Origin: Pseudomonas sp. RC10 | GTDB taxonomy: Bacteria; Pseudomonadota; Gammaproteobacteria; Pseudomonadales; Pseudomonadaceae | Reading direction: 5' to 3' | NCBI RefSeq assembly: GCF_038397775.1 | Contig: NZ_CP151650.1 | Location: 930,001-994,000 of the forward strand | DNA length: 64,000 nucleotides | Part shown: positions 43,968 to 55,900 of the stretch, one piece after another | Layout: the number at the start of each line of letters is the position of its first letter | How positions within the stretch are numbered: the stretch's first letter is position 1 | Made by a program: the position numbers and the translations under genes | The notes under the pieces: generated by a model | What the model was told of the DNA's origin: nothing | Seen by the model: only the letters and a program-made list of their open reading frames with translations | Database searches by the model: none

Positions 43968-46900
43968 TCAGTGGTGGTCGACCTTGATGGTTGCCGCGTC
44001 GCCGCCTGCGATCAACGAGTTGATTGTAGTCGACGGTGTGAAGTGAACGCCCTCCAGCTTGATGGTCACGTCCGCATTGGCCAGGCCGCCCGCTGCGTTC
44101 AGCTGACCTGTCGAGCTGACAGCCAGTTGAGCGGAACCGTCTGCGGCGGTCGTCAACTTCAGGAAGTTGTCGATGGTCGCGTCGGATTCGTTTTGCAGCA
44201 GGTCCTTGAGATCGATACGGTCACCTTCTTCTGGCTTGAAATCCTTGATGACATCAATACCGCCGTTGGTGTTGGTGTCACCGGACTTCCAGACGAAAGT
44301 GTCGGCGCCGCTGCCCCCGGTAAGGATGTCATTCCCTTTGCCGCCCATGAGAATGTCATTCCCCGCGCCACCGAGCAGGGTGTCGTTGCCGGTGCCGCCC
44401 AGGAGGATGTCATTGCCGTTGCCACCGTCGAGGGGGTCATCGCCCGCCTGGCCGAACAGGATGTCGTTGCCGTCGCCACCGAACAGCTTATCGGCGCCGC
44501 CCGTGGTGCCTGTAGTGCCAGCGGCGTCGAATTCCGAGTAATGCTCGGTGATGTACTTGTGCACGTCCTGCAGGCTGAGGCTGGCGGCCGCTGTACCGGT
44601 GTGGCTGGACACGTAGGCTTTGATGCCTGCGTAGCCCTCGACACCGCCGAAGCTGATGGTGTCGCCAAACAGGATGTCGTTGCCGCTGTTGCCGTAGAGC
44701 GTGTCGTTGCCGGCGGCGACGGTTTCGCTGGACTTGAGGATGGTATCGGCCAGGTTCGACGGCGTGGTTTTCACCGCCGCGCCATTGGTGTCGTAGTTGT
44801 TCAGGTTGGCCAGGCTGCTGCTGTCGGTGTTCAGGCCAATGGCTTCGACGTGCGAAACCCCGTTGAGCAGCAGGTAGCCCTGGGTGGCGCCATCAGCGGT
44901 GTTGGTTGGCGAGCTGCCGTTGCCTGCGCGAGTGGACACCTCGAACGTACCGTCGCCCTGAGCATGGATTTGGCCGATGACGGTGTCGGTGAAACCGTTG
45001 CTGGTCTGGGTGAAAACGTGCACCTGGCCGCTGCTGTCGATGACGTTGCCGGTCAGGCTGCCCACGGTCACGCTCAGCGTCTGTCCCATCTGGTAGTTGT
45101 TGGCCGTGAGCAGGGCGTCGAGGGTCACGTCGGTGCCGGACGTGTAGTCGATCACCACCGGGTTGGTTTTTTCGTTGGCCTGATAGAACGTCGGGTCGCC
45201 GTCGGTGATGAAGTAGGTCAGGTTGGTTGCGCCAACGTTGCTGGTCGCCAGGCTGCCTTGGAAGAAGTTCGCTGTGGTCTTGAACGCATCTTCGTAGTTG
45301 GTGCCGCTGCCGGTAGTGCCATCGCTGTTTTTCACGCCCGCTTCTGAGACGACCGAGTCCAACCAGGTTTTCAGCGTGGCGTCGGTCAGGTCGCTCAGTT
45401 TGATGCTCAGGGTCTTGTTGACCTGAGTGTCGAAGTCCAGGGCGAACAGGTTGATGGTGCCGCCGTAGGATTTGAGCGAGTTGAACAGCGAGGTCAACTG
45501 CGACTTGACGGTGTCGATGGAGCTGCTCGTCATGCTGCCCGAGCTGTCGACGATGAACGCCAGGTTGTAGTTCTGACCTTTGACGATGGCCACGGTGCCG
45601 GTGTCCCCGACGATGATGTCGTTGCCCGCGGTACCGTTCAGCGTTTCACCGCCGCCATGGCCGATAACCGTGCTGTAGGTGCCAGGGTGAACGGTCACGT
45701 TTATCGACTGTGTCGTGTCAGCCGACTGAGGTTTGCCGTCAGCCTTGAGCACCGGCGAGCCGTTGGCCATTTCGGTTGAGGTCGCGACCACTTGAATCGT
45801 GAAATTGGTGGACACATCCGCAGGCGGTGTGACGCTCAGCTTCGACAGGTTCCAGCCAGTGACGTCGATGTCGCCCGAGGCGCCGACAGTGGCGGTGTGG
45901 TTCTGATCGTCGCTGAAGAATGCGCCGGCCGGCGCCTTGATGTGCACGGCGGTCAGGGATTCTGAACCGTCCTTGTCCACCAGTTCCGTTTTGATCGAGA
46001 CCAGCGCGATTGGGGTGTTTTCCGTGCCTTCGTTCAGCGCGTAACCGGTGTAATAGCCTTCGCCTTTGCTGGCGTTGGTACCTTGCAGCGCGCTCAGGTC
46101 GATGCCGGCCTTGAGCAGGTCAGTCGCCGAGGCGTAGGTCGGAATGCCGCTGATGCTCAGGCTCTTGGCGGTGCCACCAGCGACCGAGACGAGCAGGTTG
46201 TAGTTACCTGGGCCCGCTTGGTTGTAGTGGTAGATCTCCAGCGTGTAGTAGCCGCTGACAGGGGGCACGAAGTTGTTGTTGCCCACCGAGCCTGCTGCGC
46301 CCACTGCACCGCTGCTCTTGCCCCAACTGGCGGAGGTGACGTTGGTGCCGCCGATGTTGACCAGCAGGCTGTCGTCCGCTGTGCCGCTGAATTTGTAGCT
46401 CACGCCTGCAGTCAGGTAGATCAGGCCGGTCGTCAAAGAGGCGACGCCATCGGTCACGGAGGACGATTGCGCGTTACCGATCAGCTCAGTGGTGTGGGCC
46501 ACGGTGCTGGTTGGCAGGTTCAGCTTGTCGATCTCGGTTTTTAGCGTGGTGCTGTCCGCGCCATTGCCACTGGTGCCCAACGTCGCCTTAACAGCACTTT
46601 GGTTGGCGAGATTCCAGGTGGTTTTGGTCAAACCGGTGGAGCCGAGGCTCGGCACATCGGTGACGATGCCGCCCGCTGGCGTGGTCGAGCCGAGGGTGAT
46701 TGTCGGCGCGTCGGCAACGGGGGTGATGTCGACTTTGAGGGTCGCATTGTTGCCCGTGACCGTGCCGAACTGAGGCCGGAAGATCAGTTGCGCGTAGTCC
46801 GCGTTGAGGTTGCCAATGCCATTGCTGGACGGGCTCCCGTCGGCGTTCAGGTGCGCGTATCCATCAAAGCCTGCGCCATAGGCGGCTGGCTTGAACACCA

Positions 46901-49900
46901 AGTGGCCCTTGTCGATTTCCGACTTGCTAAGGATCTGGTCATTGCTGATGGCAACGCCGTTGTACAGGAATTGTCCGCCGCCAGGGACCGACGTCACCTT
47001 GATGCCGGTGGCTGCATCGCCCGCCGTGCTGATGCCCAGATCCGCCCAGTGCACCACCAGATCCTTGCCTTCGGGACCTGTGATCGCGCCGCCCGCAGCG
47101 CCTTGAACGTTGACGGTGGTGTACGCGTCTGGCGAGTCCGCCAGGCCATCGTTGACCACCACACTGATGGTGCGAGTCGTCGCCACATCCGAAGACGAGG
47201 TGCTGAAGGTGATCTTGCGAATGGCGTCCTGATAGTCCTGCAGTGTGTTGCTCGCCGTGCCCGTCAGGGTGATGACGCCTGTGCTGCTGTTCTGGGTCGC
47301 GATAATGCCTTTGCCCAGCGACGCGACGTCGCCGAAGTTCAGGGTGTCGCCCGTGACGCTGCTGGTGAACTTGATGGTTGCTGACTTCAGCGTGGTGCTG
47401 TCGTCTTTGATGTTGATGGCGTCTGCGGCAATCGACACTCTCTGGCTACCACTGAAATAGTTGGTGGTGTAGCCAGTGGTCGGGGTCGACAGGCCGTCCA
47501 GGTCCACGACCGGTGGGGCGTTGGCCGTCACGGTCACGGTGGTGATGGCCGAGCCGAGGTTGTGCTGCGAGCTGCCATCATCGGCAGTGACCGTGATCAT
47601 GCGGGTGTCGTTAGGCGCCGTGGCCGGTGCCGTGGTACTGAAGGTGATTTGTTTGATCGCGTCGCGGAAGTCGCCCAGGGTGCTGGACGAGGTGCCGGTC
47701 AACGTGACAGTGCCGTTGCTGGCAGTGGTCGCCGTGATGCCATTGCCCAACTTGGCCACCCCGGCGGTGTCCAGCAAGTCGCCGGCTTGGGCCTTGTCGA
47801 TGCTGATCGTGATCGACGACACGTGGTTCTTGTCATCAGTCAGGGTCATGGTGCTGGCAGCAATCGCCACACCCGCATGACCCTGGATCACGGCGGCGCT
47901 GTAGTTCAGGCCGTTTGGCGTGCCGGAGGTGTCCGGGCCATTGAGGTCGACCACCGGCGCCGTGTTGGCCGCAGGCACGGTCAGGTTGTGCACGACCGCC
48001 GCTGAGCTCTTCACGTCAACGCCGCCAATGCCGGTGTCGGTCACCTGAAGGCTCACGGTACGCGTGGCATCGGTAGTGGCCGTGGCCGATGGGCTGAACT
48101 TGATCGAATTGATCAGCGCCTGGTAATCGCCGCGACTGTGGTCACCGCTCAGAGTGATGGTCGTATCGGTCCCGTTCGTCGTCAGTGTGTAGCTGATGCC
48201 CAGCGAGGTGGTGCCCGAAGCGCCAACGTTGCCGGTGACATAACTGGAGGTAAACGTGTCGCCCGCCTGGCTGTTACCGACGACGATCGTGGCGCTCTTG
48301 AGGTTGCTGTTGTCCGCGTCGTCGAGCACCAGGTCCTTGACGATTGCCACTGGGCTGCCGCCCGTGGTGTAAGCGGCGTCGGAGAACGACACCGTTGGAG
48401 CATCGTTGGCCAATACCTTCACGGTCAGCGCCACTGGATCGGAATCCACTGAGGCAGCGGTACCGTCTTTGGCCGTGGCAACCACTTGCAGGTTATAGAC
48501 CTTGTCAGGCCCGCCGTTGGTGGGCGGCGGCGTGAAGGTGATCGTGTCCCACGCCCAGTCTTTGACGCTGACGGTCGCGGTGCCGCTGGCATCGACGTTG
48601 CCGGCGGTTACGGTGAACGAGTGCCCGGTGTGACCGTCGCTGATCGTCGAGCCGACAGGCAGCCCTTTGATCTTCAGGTCAGTGATGGTCTCCGATTTAT
48701 CAGTGTCGATGGTGCGCGGGGTGATGGTCGACAGCAGGATCGGGCTGTTTTCGATGCCGGTGTTCAACGACTCGGTGACTTTGATGTTGTCCATCACGCC
48801 GCCGAACGAGTTGTTGTCAGTGGCCTGGAACTCCAGCTTCGCCGGGCCGGTCGTGGTGACCGGCACCTGGAAGGTGTAGTGCTGCATGCCCAAAATCTGG
48901 CTGTCGAGCGTGCCGACCTTGACCCCGCCCCAGTACACGTCGATGACCGAGTCAGTCAGGTGCTTGTCACGTGGCGAGTAATCCAGCTCGATGGTGTACG
49001 TCGCCCCTGCACGGGTAGAAACGGTGGTGTACAGGTTGGACTTGTCACCGTCATTGCGCTCCAGCTCGATGACGTTGCTGTCACCCTTGGTGGTCACGCC
49101 ATAGACCGAGCTGTGGTTGATCTCAACGCCGCCGCCCGGATTGCCCGTCAACCAGCCGTCGGTCAGGCCGTGCTCGAAGTCGATCACAGGCTTGACGATC
49201 ACGTTATCGCCCAGCGAAACCGTTGGTTTGTCGGTGACCGGTGCAACCACGATGGTAGCTGCCGTATCGGCACTGGACCCGTTCGAGTTATCGATGGCGG
49301 TGAAGTTGAAGTCGGTGCTGCCGCTCCAGTCCGGGGTCGGCACGAAGTACAGGGTCGCGGTGCCGTCAGGGCCTGCCGCCACCGAGGTGCTGGCCAAGGT
49401 GATCGGGTTGTGTAACGCCTCATCGCTGTACAGCACGCCGTGGGTCGGCAGGCTGGTGACAGTGAACGACTTGATGCTGCCGTCGCTGTCGCTGGCGCTC
49501 AGGTGAACGGCGATCTTGGTCGCGTCTTCCAGTGCAGGTGCAGCGGTGGCAACGACGTGATCAGGCAACGCATTCGGCGTGATGCTGATGGTGGTGTTTG
49601 CAGGCTCCGAGGACTTGTCGCCGTCGTTGACCACCACAGTGATGGTGCGCGATGGGGCGGAGGTGTCCGTGGTGCTGAAAGTGATCGCTTTAATCGCTGC
49701 TTCATAAACAGCTTTAGTCGCGTCGCCCGAGAGGGTGACATTGCCATTGCCATCGTTATTAACGGTCAAACCGATGACTTTGCTGGTGTCCAGCGTATCG
49801 CCCGTTGTGAAGCCTTTAACAGTGATGGTGGCTTGCTGCAGGTTGTCGTTGTCGACATCGCCAACGGTCATGGTGCCGGCGGCGATGGAAACACCCGCAT

Positions 49901-52900
49901 GGCCCTGGATCACGCTGGCGGTGTAGTCCACGCCGTTCGGGGTGCTGGTGGTGTCTGGGCCATTCAAGTCAACGGTTGGCTTGTCGTTGAACGGGTTGAC
50001 GGTGATGTAGCTGTGCGAGGTCGATGCGCTGGTCGGCGCGTTACCGTCGTTCACGGTGACGGTGATGTCACGCACGACAGTGGTGTTCGGCTTGTCGCTG
50101 GTGGTGCTGAAGGTGATCGCCTTGATCGCGTCCTGGTAGTTCGCAAGCGTGGCGTCCCCGCTCAAGGTGATCTGACCGGCAACGCTGGTGTCCACCTTGA
50201 TACCGGAGGTCAGCGTGCCGATGGTCAGGACGTCGCCATCCTGCGGGTTGGTCAGCTTGATGACCGCACCTTGCAGGTGGTCGTTGTCACCGTCAGTGAC
50301 CGTGGCCGTTGACGCTGCGATAGCGGCGGCAGTGCCTTTTTCGGTGTAGGACGTGGTGAAGTCATTGCCGTTTGGTGTACCACCCGCTGCGTCTGGACCA
50401 TTGAGGTCAACCACTGGCGCATCGTTGCCGGTGACATGGATGGTGCTGGTCGCAGGCTCCGAGGACTTGTCACCGTCGCTGACCACCACAGTAATAATGC
50501 GGTCCGCTTTGCTGGTGGTGTCCGTGGTGCTGAAAGTGATCGCTTTAATCGCTGCTTCATAAACAGCTTTAGTCGCGTCGCCCGAGAGGGTGACGTTGCC
50601 ATTGCCATCGTTATTAACGGTCAAACCGATGACTTTGCTGGTGTCCAGCGTATCGCCCGTTGTGAAGCCTTTAACAGTGATGGTGGCTTGCTGCAGGTTG
50701 TCGTTGTCGACATCGCCCACGGTCATGGTGCCGGCGGCGATGGAAACACCCGCATGGCCCTGGATCACGCTAGCGGTGTAGTCCACGCCATTCGGGGTGC
50801 CAGGGGTGGCATCTGGACCATTCAAGTCAACGGTTGGCTTGTCGTTGAACGGGATCACCTTGATGGTGGTGGTCGCCGTCGAGCTAGAGGTGCTGGTGCC
50901 TGTCCCGTCGTCAACGGTCACGGTGATGGTGCGTGGGGTTGTATCGGGGGTGTGGCTGGTATTAATGAAGGTGATGGCCTGGATGGCCGTCTGGTAATCA
51001 GCCAACGACGCGGCACCAGTCAACTTGACCGCACCGTTTTCATAGGTGATGTCGATGTTGCCGACTTTGGCAGGGCCTTGGAGCTGATCGCCGTCATGGA
51101 TCGTGGAGAGCTTGATCGTCGCGCCTGTCAGTTGATTGCCGTCGTGGTCGCTGATGCTGACCGGACCTGCAATCGATACGCCTTTGGTGTCGCCTTCATT
51201 GAAGGTGGTGCTGTAGTCATGACCCACCGTGGTGGTGTCCAAGTCCAGAACTGGCGCGGTGTTGGCCTGCGCATGCACGGTGACGTCGAAGGTCGAGCTC
51301 ACTGATTTGCTCTGGTCGCTTGGCTGCGCCGCCGTGGCTTTTTCGGTCGACGTGGCGGTGACGGTGAGCTTGAAGTGGCTGGCAGTGTTCGAGGTGATGG
51401 TCAGCGCCGACAGATTCCAGCCGGACACGTCCACTTTGCCTTCAGCGTCTGGGGTGCCGTGATTGCCTTTGTCATCTTTCAGCTCCGCGCCCGCAGGCAC
51501 GCCGCTGATCTCTACGGTGAGCGTTTCAGAACCGTCGGTATCGGTCAGTGCCGCGTTGATTGCCGCCAGCTTGATCGGCTGGCCAACGTTGCCTTCGTTG
51601 AGATCGTAACCGGTGTAATAGCCTTCGATGCTGGAGCCCAAGCCGGTGTGCAGGGCGCTCAGATCAATACCGGCGGCCAGCAGATCGGCAACCGAGCTGT
51701 ACGTCGGAACGCCACTGCTGCTCAGGGGTTTTGCGGCGCCATTGTCGACCGACAGCAGCACCTCGTAATTGCCTGGACCGTTCTGGTTGTAGTGGTAGAT
51801 CTCAAGGGTGTAATAGCCCGATGTCGTTGGCTGGAACGCCGAACCGATCGTGCTGATAGTGCCTTGGTTGTCTCCCCATGTGGCTTGGGCCACATCTGTG
51901 CCACCCAGATTGATCAGCAGGCTGTCATCGCCGTGACCGCTGAAGGTGTAGAACTTGCCGGCTTCCAGATACACCAGGCCGGTGGTCAACGAGCCGGTGA
52001 ACTGCGCAACGTCGGAGTTCGCGGCGTCGTTGACGGCCGTGGTGGTGTGCGGCTGATTACTGGCGGCTGCGTTGTCGAGCACCTGTTTCAGGGTCGTGCT
52101 GTCCGCGCCCAGCCCGTTGGTGCCCAGGGTGTCTTTCTGTGCGCTCAAGTTCCATGTCGTAAGAGACAGCCCATTGGACGGCACGCTCGGTGTAGGGGTG
52201 GCTGCGGCGCCAGTAAGGTGCGGATTGTCCACCACCAGTGTCGGGGCGTTGGCAATTGGAGTTACGTCGATATGCAGGATCGTTTCGCCACCTGGGACGG
52301 CATCGGCACCAGTGCCGAAAACCGGTTTGAAGGTCAGCTGCGCGTAATCCGGGCTCACGCCTGAGGCGAATTCCGCGCCTTTGAACGTCAGCGCACCACT
52401 CGTGATGTCGCCCTTGCTGATGGTTAGGCCGTTACTGCCCAGATCTGCCGCCGTCAGCGCGTGGGCGTTCAAAAACAGCGTTCCCTCAGTCGGAAGGGCA
52501 GTGACAGTTATTGCAGAGCCCGCCGCGCCGGTTGAGCTGATGTGCAAGCTGTCCCACGTCACTGTGAATTCGTGATCTTCAGAACCGGTAATCGTGCCGC
52601 CGCCTGCGCCCTGCACATAAATAGTCGTGGTCGCGGGCGAGGAACTGACGATGCCATCGGTCGCCGTCACGGTGACGGTGCGAATGTCAGTGCTGGTCGA
52701 CGAGCTGCTGAAGGCGATGGCTTGGATCGCCGCGGCATAAATTGCTTGCGGCGCGTCGCCGGTCAGCACGATATGAGTGGCGGTGCTGCTTGGGTCCAGC
52801 GTGATACCCGCTGGCAATGTGCCGACGATCGAAAGTAGATCGCCGTCCTGGGCATCGTTCAGCTTGATGCCGGCACCCTTGAGGTTAGGGCTGTCGATAT

Positions 52901-55900
52901 CGGTCACTGTTCCAGCAGACGCGATGAAGACCGCAGCCCCTTTGTCGGTGTAGGTGGTGCTGTTGTTGATGACGCCATCGTCGGCAATGCCGTTGAGATC
53001 GACCACCGGCGCCTGGTTGTCCTTGATGCTGATGTGGGTCGTTGCCGAGCCAGTGTTGTGCAACGCCGTTCCGTCATCGGCGGTCACGGTAATGTCCCGT
53101 GTCCCCACGCCAGCGGATGTGCTGAACGTGACGGCTTTGATCGCAGCCTGGAAGTCGATCAGGGTGTTTTCTGGCGCACCTTTGAACACGATGTGCGTAT
53201 CGTCGCTCAGGGCGTTATCGATATAGATGCCGGTAGGCAGCTTGCTTAGGTCGACGTTCAGCTTGTCGCCTGCCTGACTGGCGTTGACCACGATAGAAAC
53301 GCTGGCGAGGGTGGTGCCATCGTCCTTCAGGGTCATGCTCTGGTCGGCAATGGCCACACCCTCGTGACCTTGAATGATGCTGGTGTTGTAGTCATGGCCC
53401 GTTGATAACAAACCGTCGAGATCGACTGTTGGCGCAACATTCGCATCAACCGTGATTGCGTTCGAATGGCTCGCTGGCAGGTTTTGCGAAGCGTCGGTGT
53501 TGCTATCGGTGACCTGAATCGTCACGCCACGCGAAGCCGGGGTCGCAGCAGGGCCGTTTTCGGCGAAGGTGATCGAGTTGATCAGCGTCTCGTAATTGCC
53601 AATCGTGGTATCACCGGTCAGCACGATGGTCGTGGTGTACGACCCATCCGCCTGCTGCACGCTGGTCAGGGTGTAATTGATGCCCAGGGTGGTGTGGCCA
53701 TCGGCACTGGCAAACGGGGAGTCGATGATGTCATCGGCGCGCATGTTGGTCAGGGTGATGACCGCGCCACTGAGGCTGTGGTTACCGCCAGCGTCAACGG
53801 GGCCATCGGCGTCAGTGATCGACAGGTTGGTGACGATGTGAACCGCGCCGCCGTTTTCGTGGTACGCGCTGCCATCGAAGGTGATGGTTGGGGCAGCGTT
53901 ACCCAGAGTGACGGTCAGTTCCTGGCTTGCGTGGTTGCTCTGGTTCTGCGCGCTGTTCGGGCTTACGTCGGTCACCGAGATATCGATGCCGCGTGCAGGC
54001 GCTGTCGCGTCATTGCCGGTTTCGGAGAAGGTGATCGACTTGATCGCAGTCTCGTAATTGGCAATCGACGCATCACCGGTAATGGTGATGATGATGGTGC
54101 CCTTAGTGCTGGTATCGACGGTGTAAGCGATACCCAAAGCTTTGATGGTTGCCTCATCAAGGGTCGAGCCGATGACGTCGCCAGCCTGCATATTGGTGAG
54201 CGTGACGGTTGCACCGCTCAGGTGTTTGGCGCCAGTGCCATCGGCGATGCCGTCCGGATCTGCGATGCTCAGGTTTTTGATCAGGCTGGTGGCTGCGCCG
54301 CCTTCCTTGAATTCGCCACCGGTGAAGCTGATGGTCGGTGCGGTGTTGCTGTCCGGTGTGCCTGGCGCGGTCGACGGAGTGACGGTCAGTTCCTGGCTTG
54401 CGTGGTTGCTCTGGTTCTGAGCGCTGTTCGGGCTTACGTCGGTCACCGAGATATCAATGCCGCGTGCAGGCGCTGTCGTGTCATTACCGGTTTCGGAGAA
54501 GGTGATCGACTTGATCGCAGTCTCGTAATTGGCAATCGACGCATCACCGGTAATAGTGATGATGATGGTGCCCTTAGTGCTGGTATCGACGGTGTAAGCG
54601 ATACCCAGAGCTTTGATGGTTGCCTCGTCAAGGGTCGAGCCGATGACGTCGCCAGCCTGCATATTGGTGAGCGTGACAGTTGCACCGCTCAGGTGTTTGG
54701 CGCCAGTGCCATCGGCGATGCCGTCCGGATCTGCGATGCTCAGGTTTTTGATCAGGCTGGTGGCTGCGCCGCCTTCCTTGAATTCGCCACCGTTGAAGCT
54801 GATGGTCGGTGCGGTGTTGCTGTCCGGTGTGCCTGGCGCGGTCGACGGAGTGACGGTCAGTTCCTGGCTTGCGTGGTTGCTCTGGTTCTGCGCGCTGTTC
54901 GGGCTTACGTCGGTCACCGAGATATCGATGCCGCGTGCAGGCGCTGTCGCGTCATTGCCGGTTTCGGAGAAGGTGATCGACTTGATTGCAGTCTCGTAAT
55001 TGGCAATCGACGCATCACCGGTAATGGTGATGATGATGGTGCCCTTAGTGCTGGTATCGACGGTGTAAGCGATACCCAGAGCTTTGATGGTTGCCTCGTC
55101 AAGGGTCGAGCCGATGACGTCGCCAGCCTGCATATTGGTGAGCGTGACAGTTGCACCGCTCAGGTGTTTGGCGCCAGTGCCATCGGCGATGCCGTCCGGA
55201 TCTGCAATGCTCAGGTCTTTGATCAGGCTGGTGGCTGCGCCGCCTTCCTTGAATTCGCCACCGTTGAAGCTGATGGTCGGTGCGGTGTTGCTGTCCGGTG
55301 TGCCTGGCGCGGTCGACGGAGTGACGGTCAGTTCCTGGCTTGCGTGGTTGCTCTGGTTCTGCGCGCTGTTCGGGCTTACGTCGGTCACCGAGATATCGAT
55401 GCCGCGTGCAGGCGCTGTCGCGTCATTGCCGGTTTCGGAGAAGGTGATCGACTTGATTGCAGTCTCGTAATTGGCAATCGACGCATCACCGGTAATGGTG
55501 ATGATGATGGTGCCCTTAGTGCTGGTATCGACGGTGTAAGCGATACCCAAAGCTTTGATGGTTGCCTCGTCAAGAGTCGAGCCGATGACGTCGCCAGCCT
55601 GCATATTGGTGAGCGTGACGGTTGCACCGCTCAGGTGTTTGGCGCCAGCGCCGTCGGCGATGCCGTCCGGATCTGCAATGCTCAGGTTTTTGATCAGGCT
55701 GGTGGCTGCGCCGCCTTCCTTGAATTCGCCACCGTTGAAGCTGATGGTCGGCGCTTCGTTGGTCGGTGTCGTAGGTGTCCCACCCGAGCCGCCATTGACC
55801 GTCACGTGGGTAACGGCCGTATTGGAGGTGATGTCTGTGTCATCGGTGACCACGACGCTGATGTTGCGCGTGCCGCCGGTAGCGTCCGTGGTCTGGAAGG

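Noticed and set aside
53888..55772. CRISPR-like array
   Set aside because: The repeat unit is 471 bp, in frame and coding; there are no short repeats with unique spacers.
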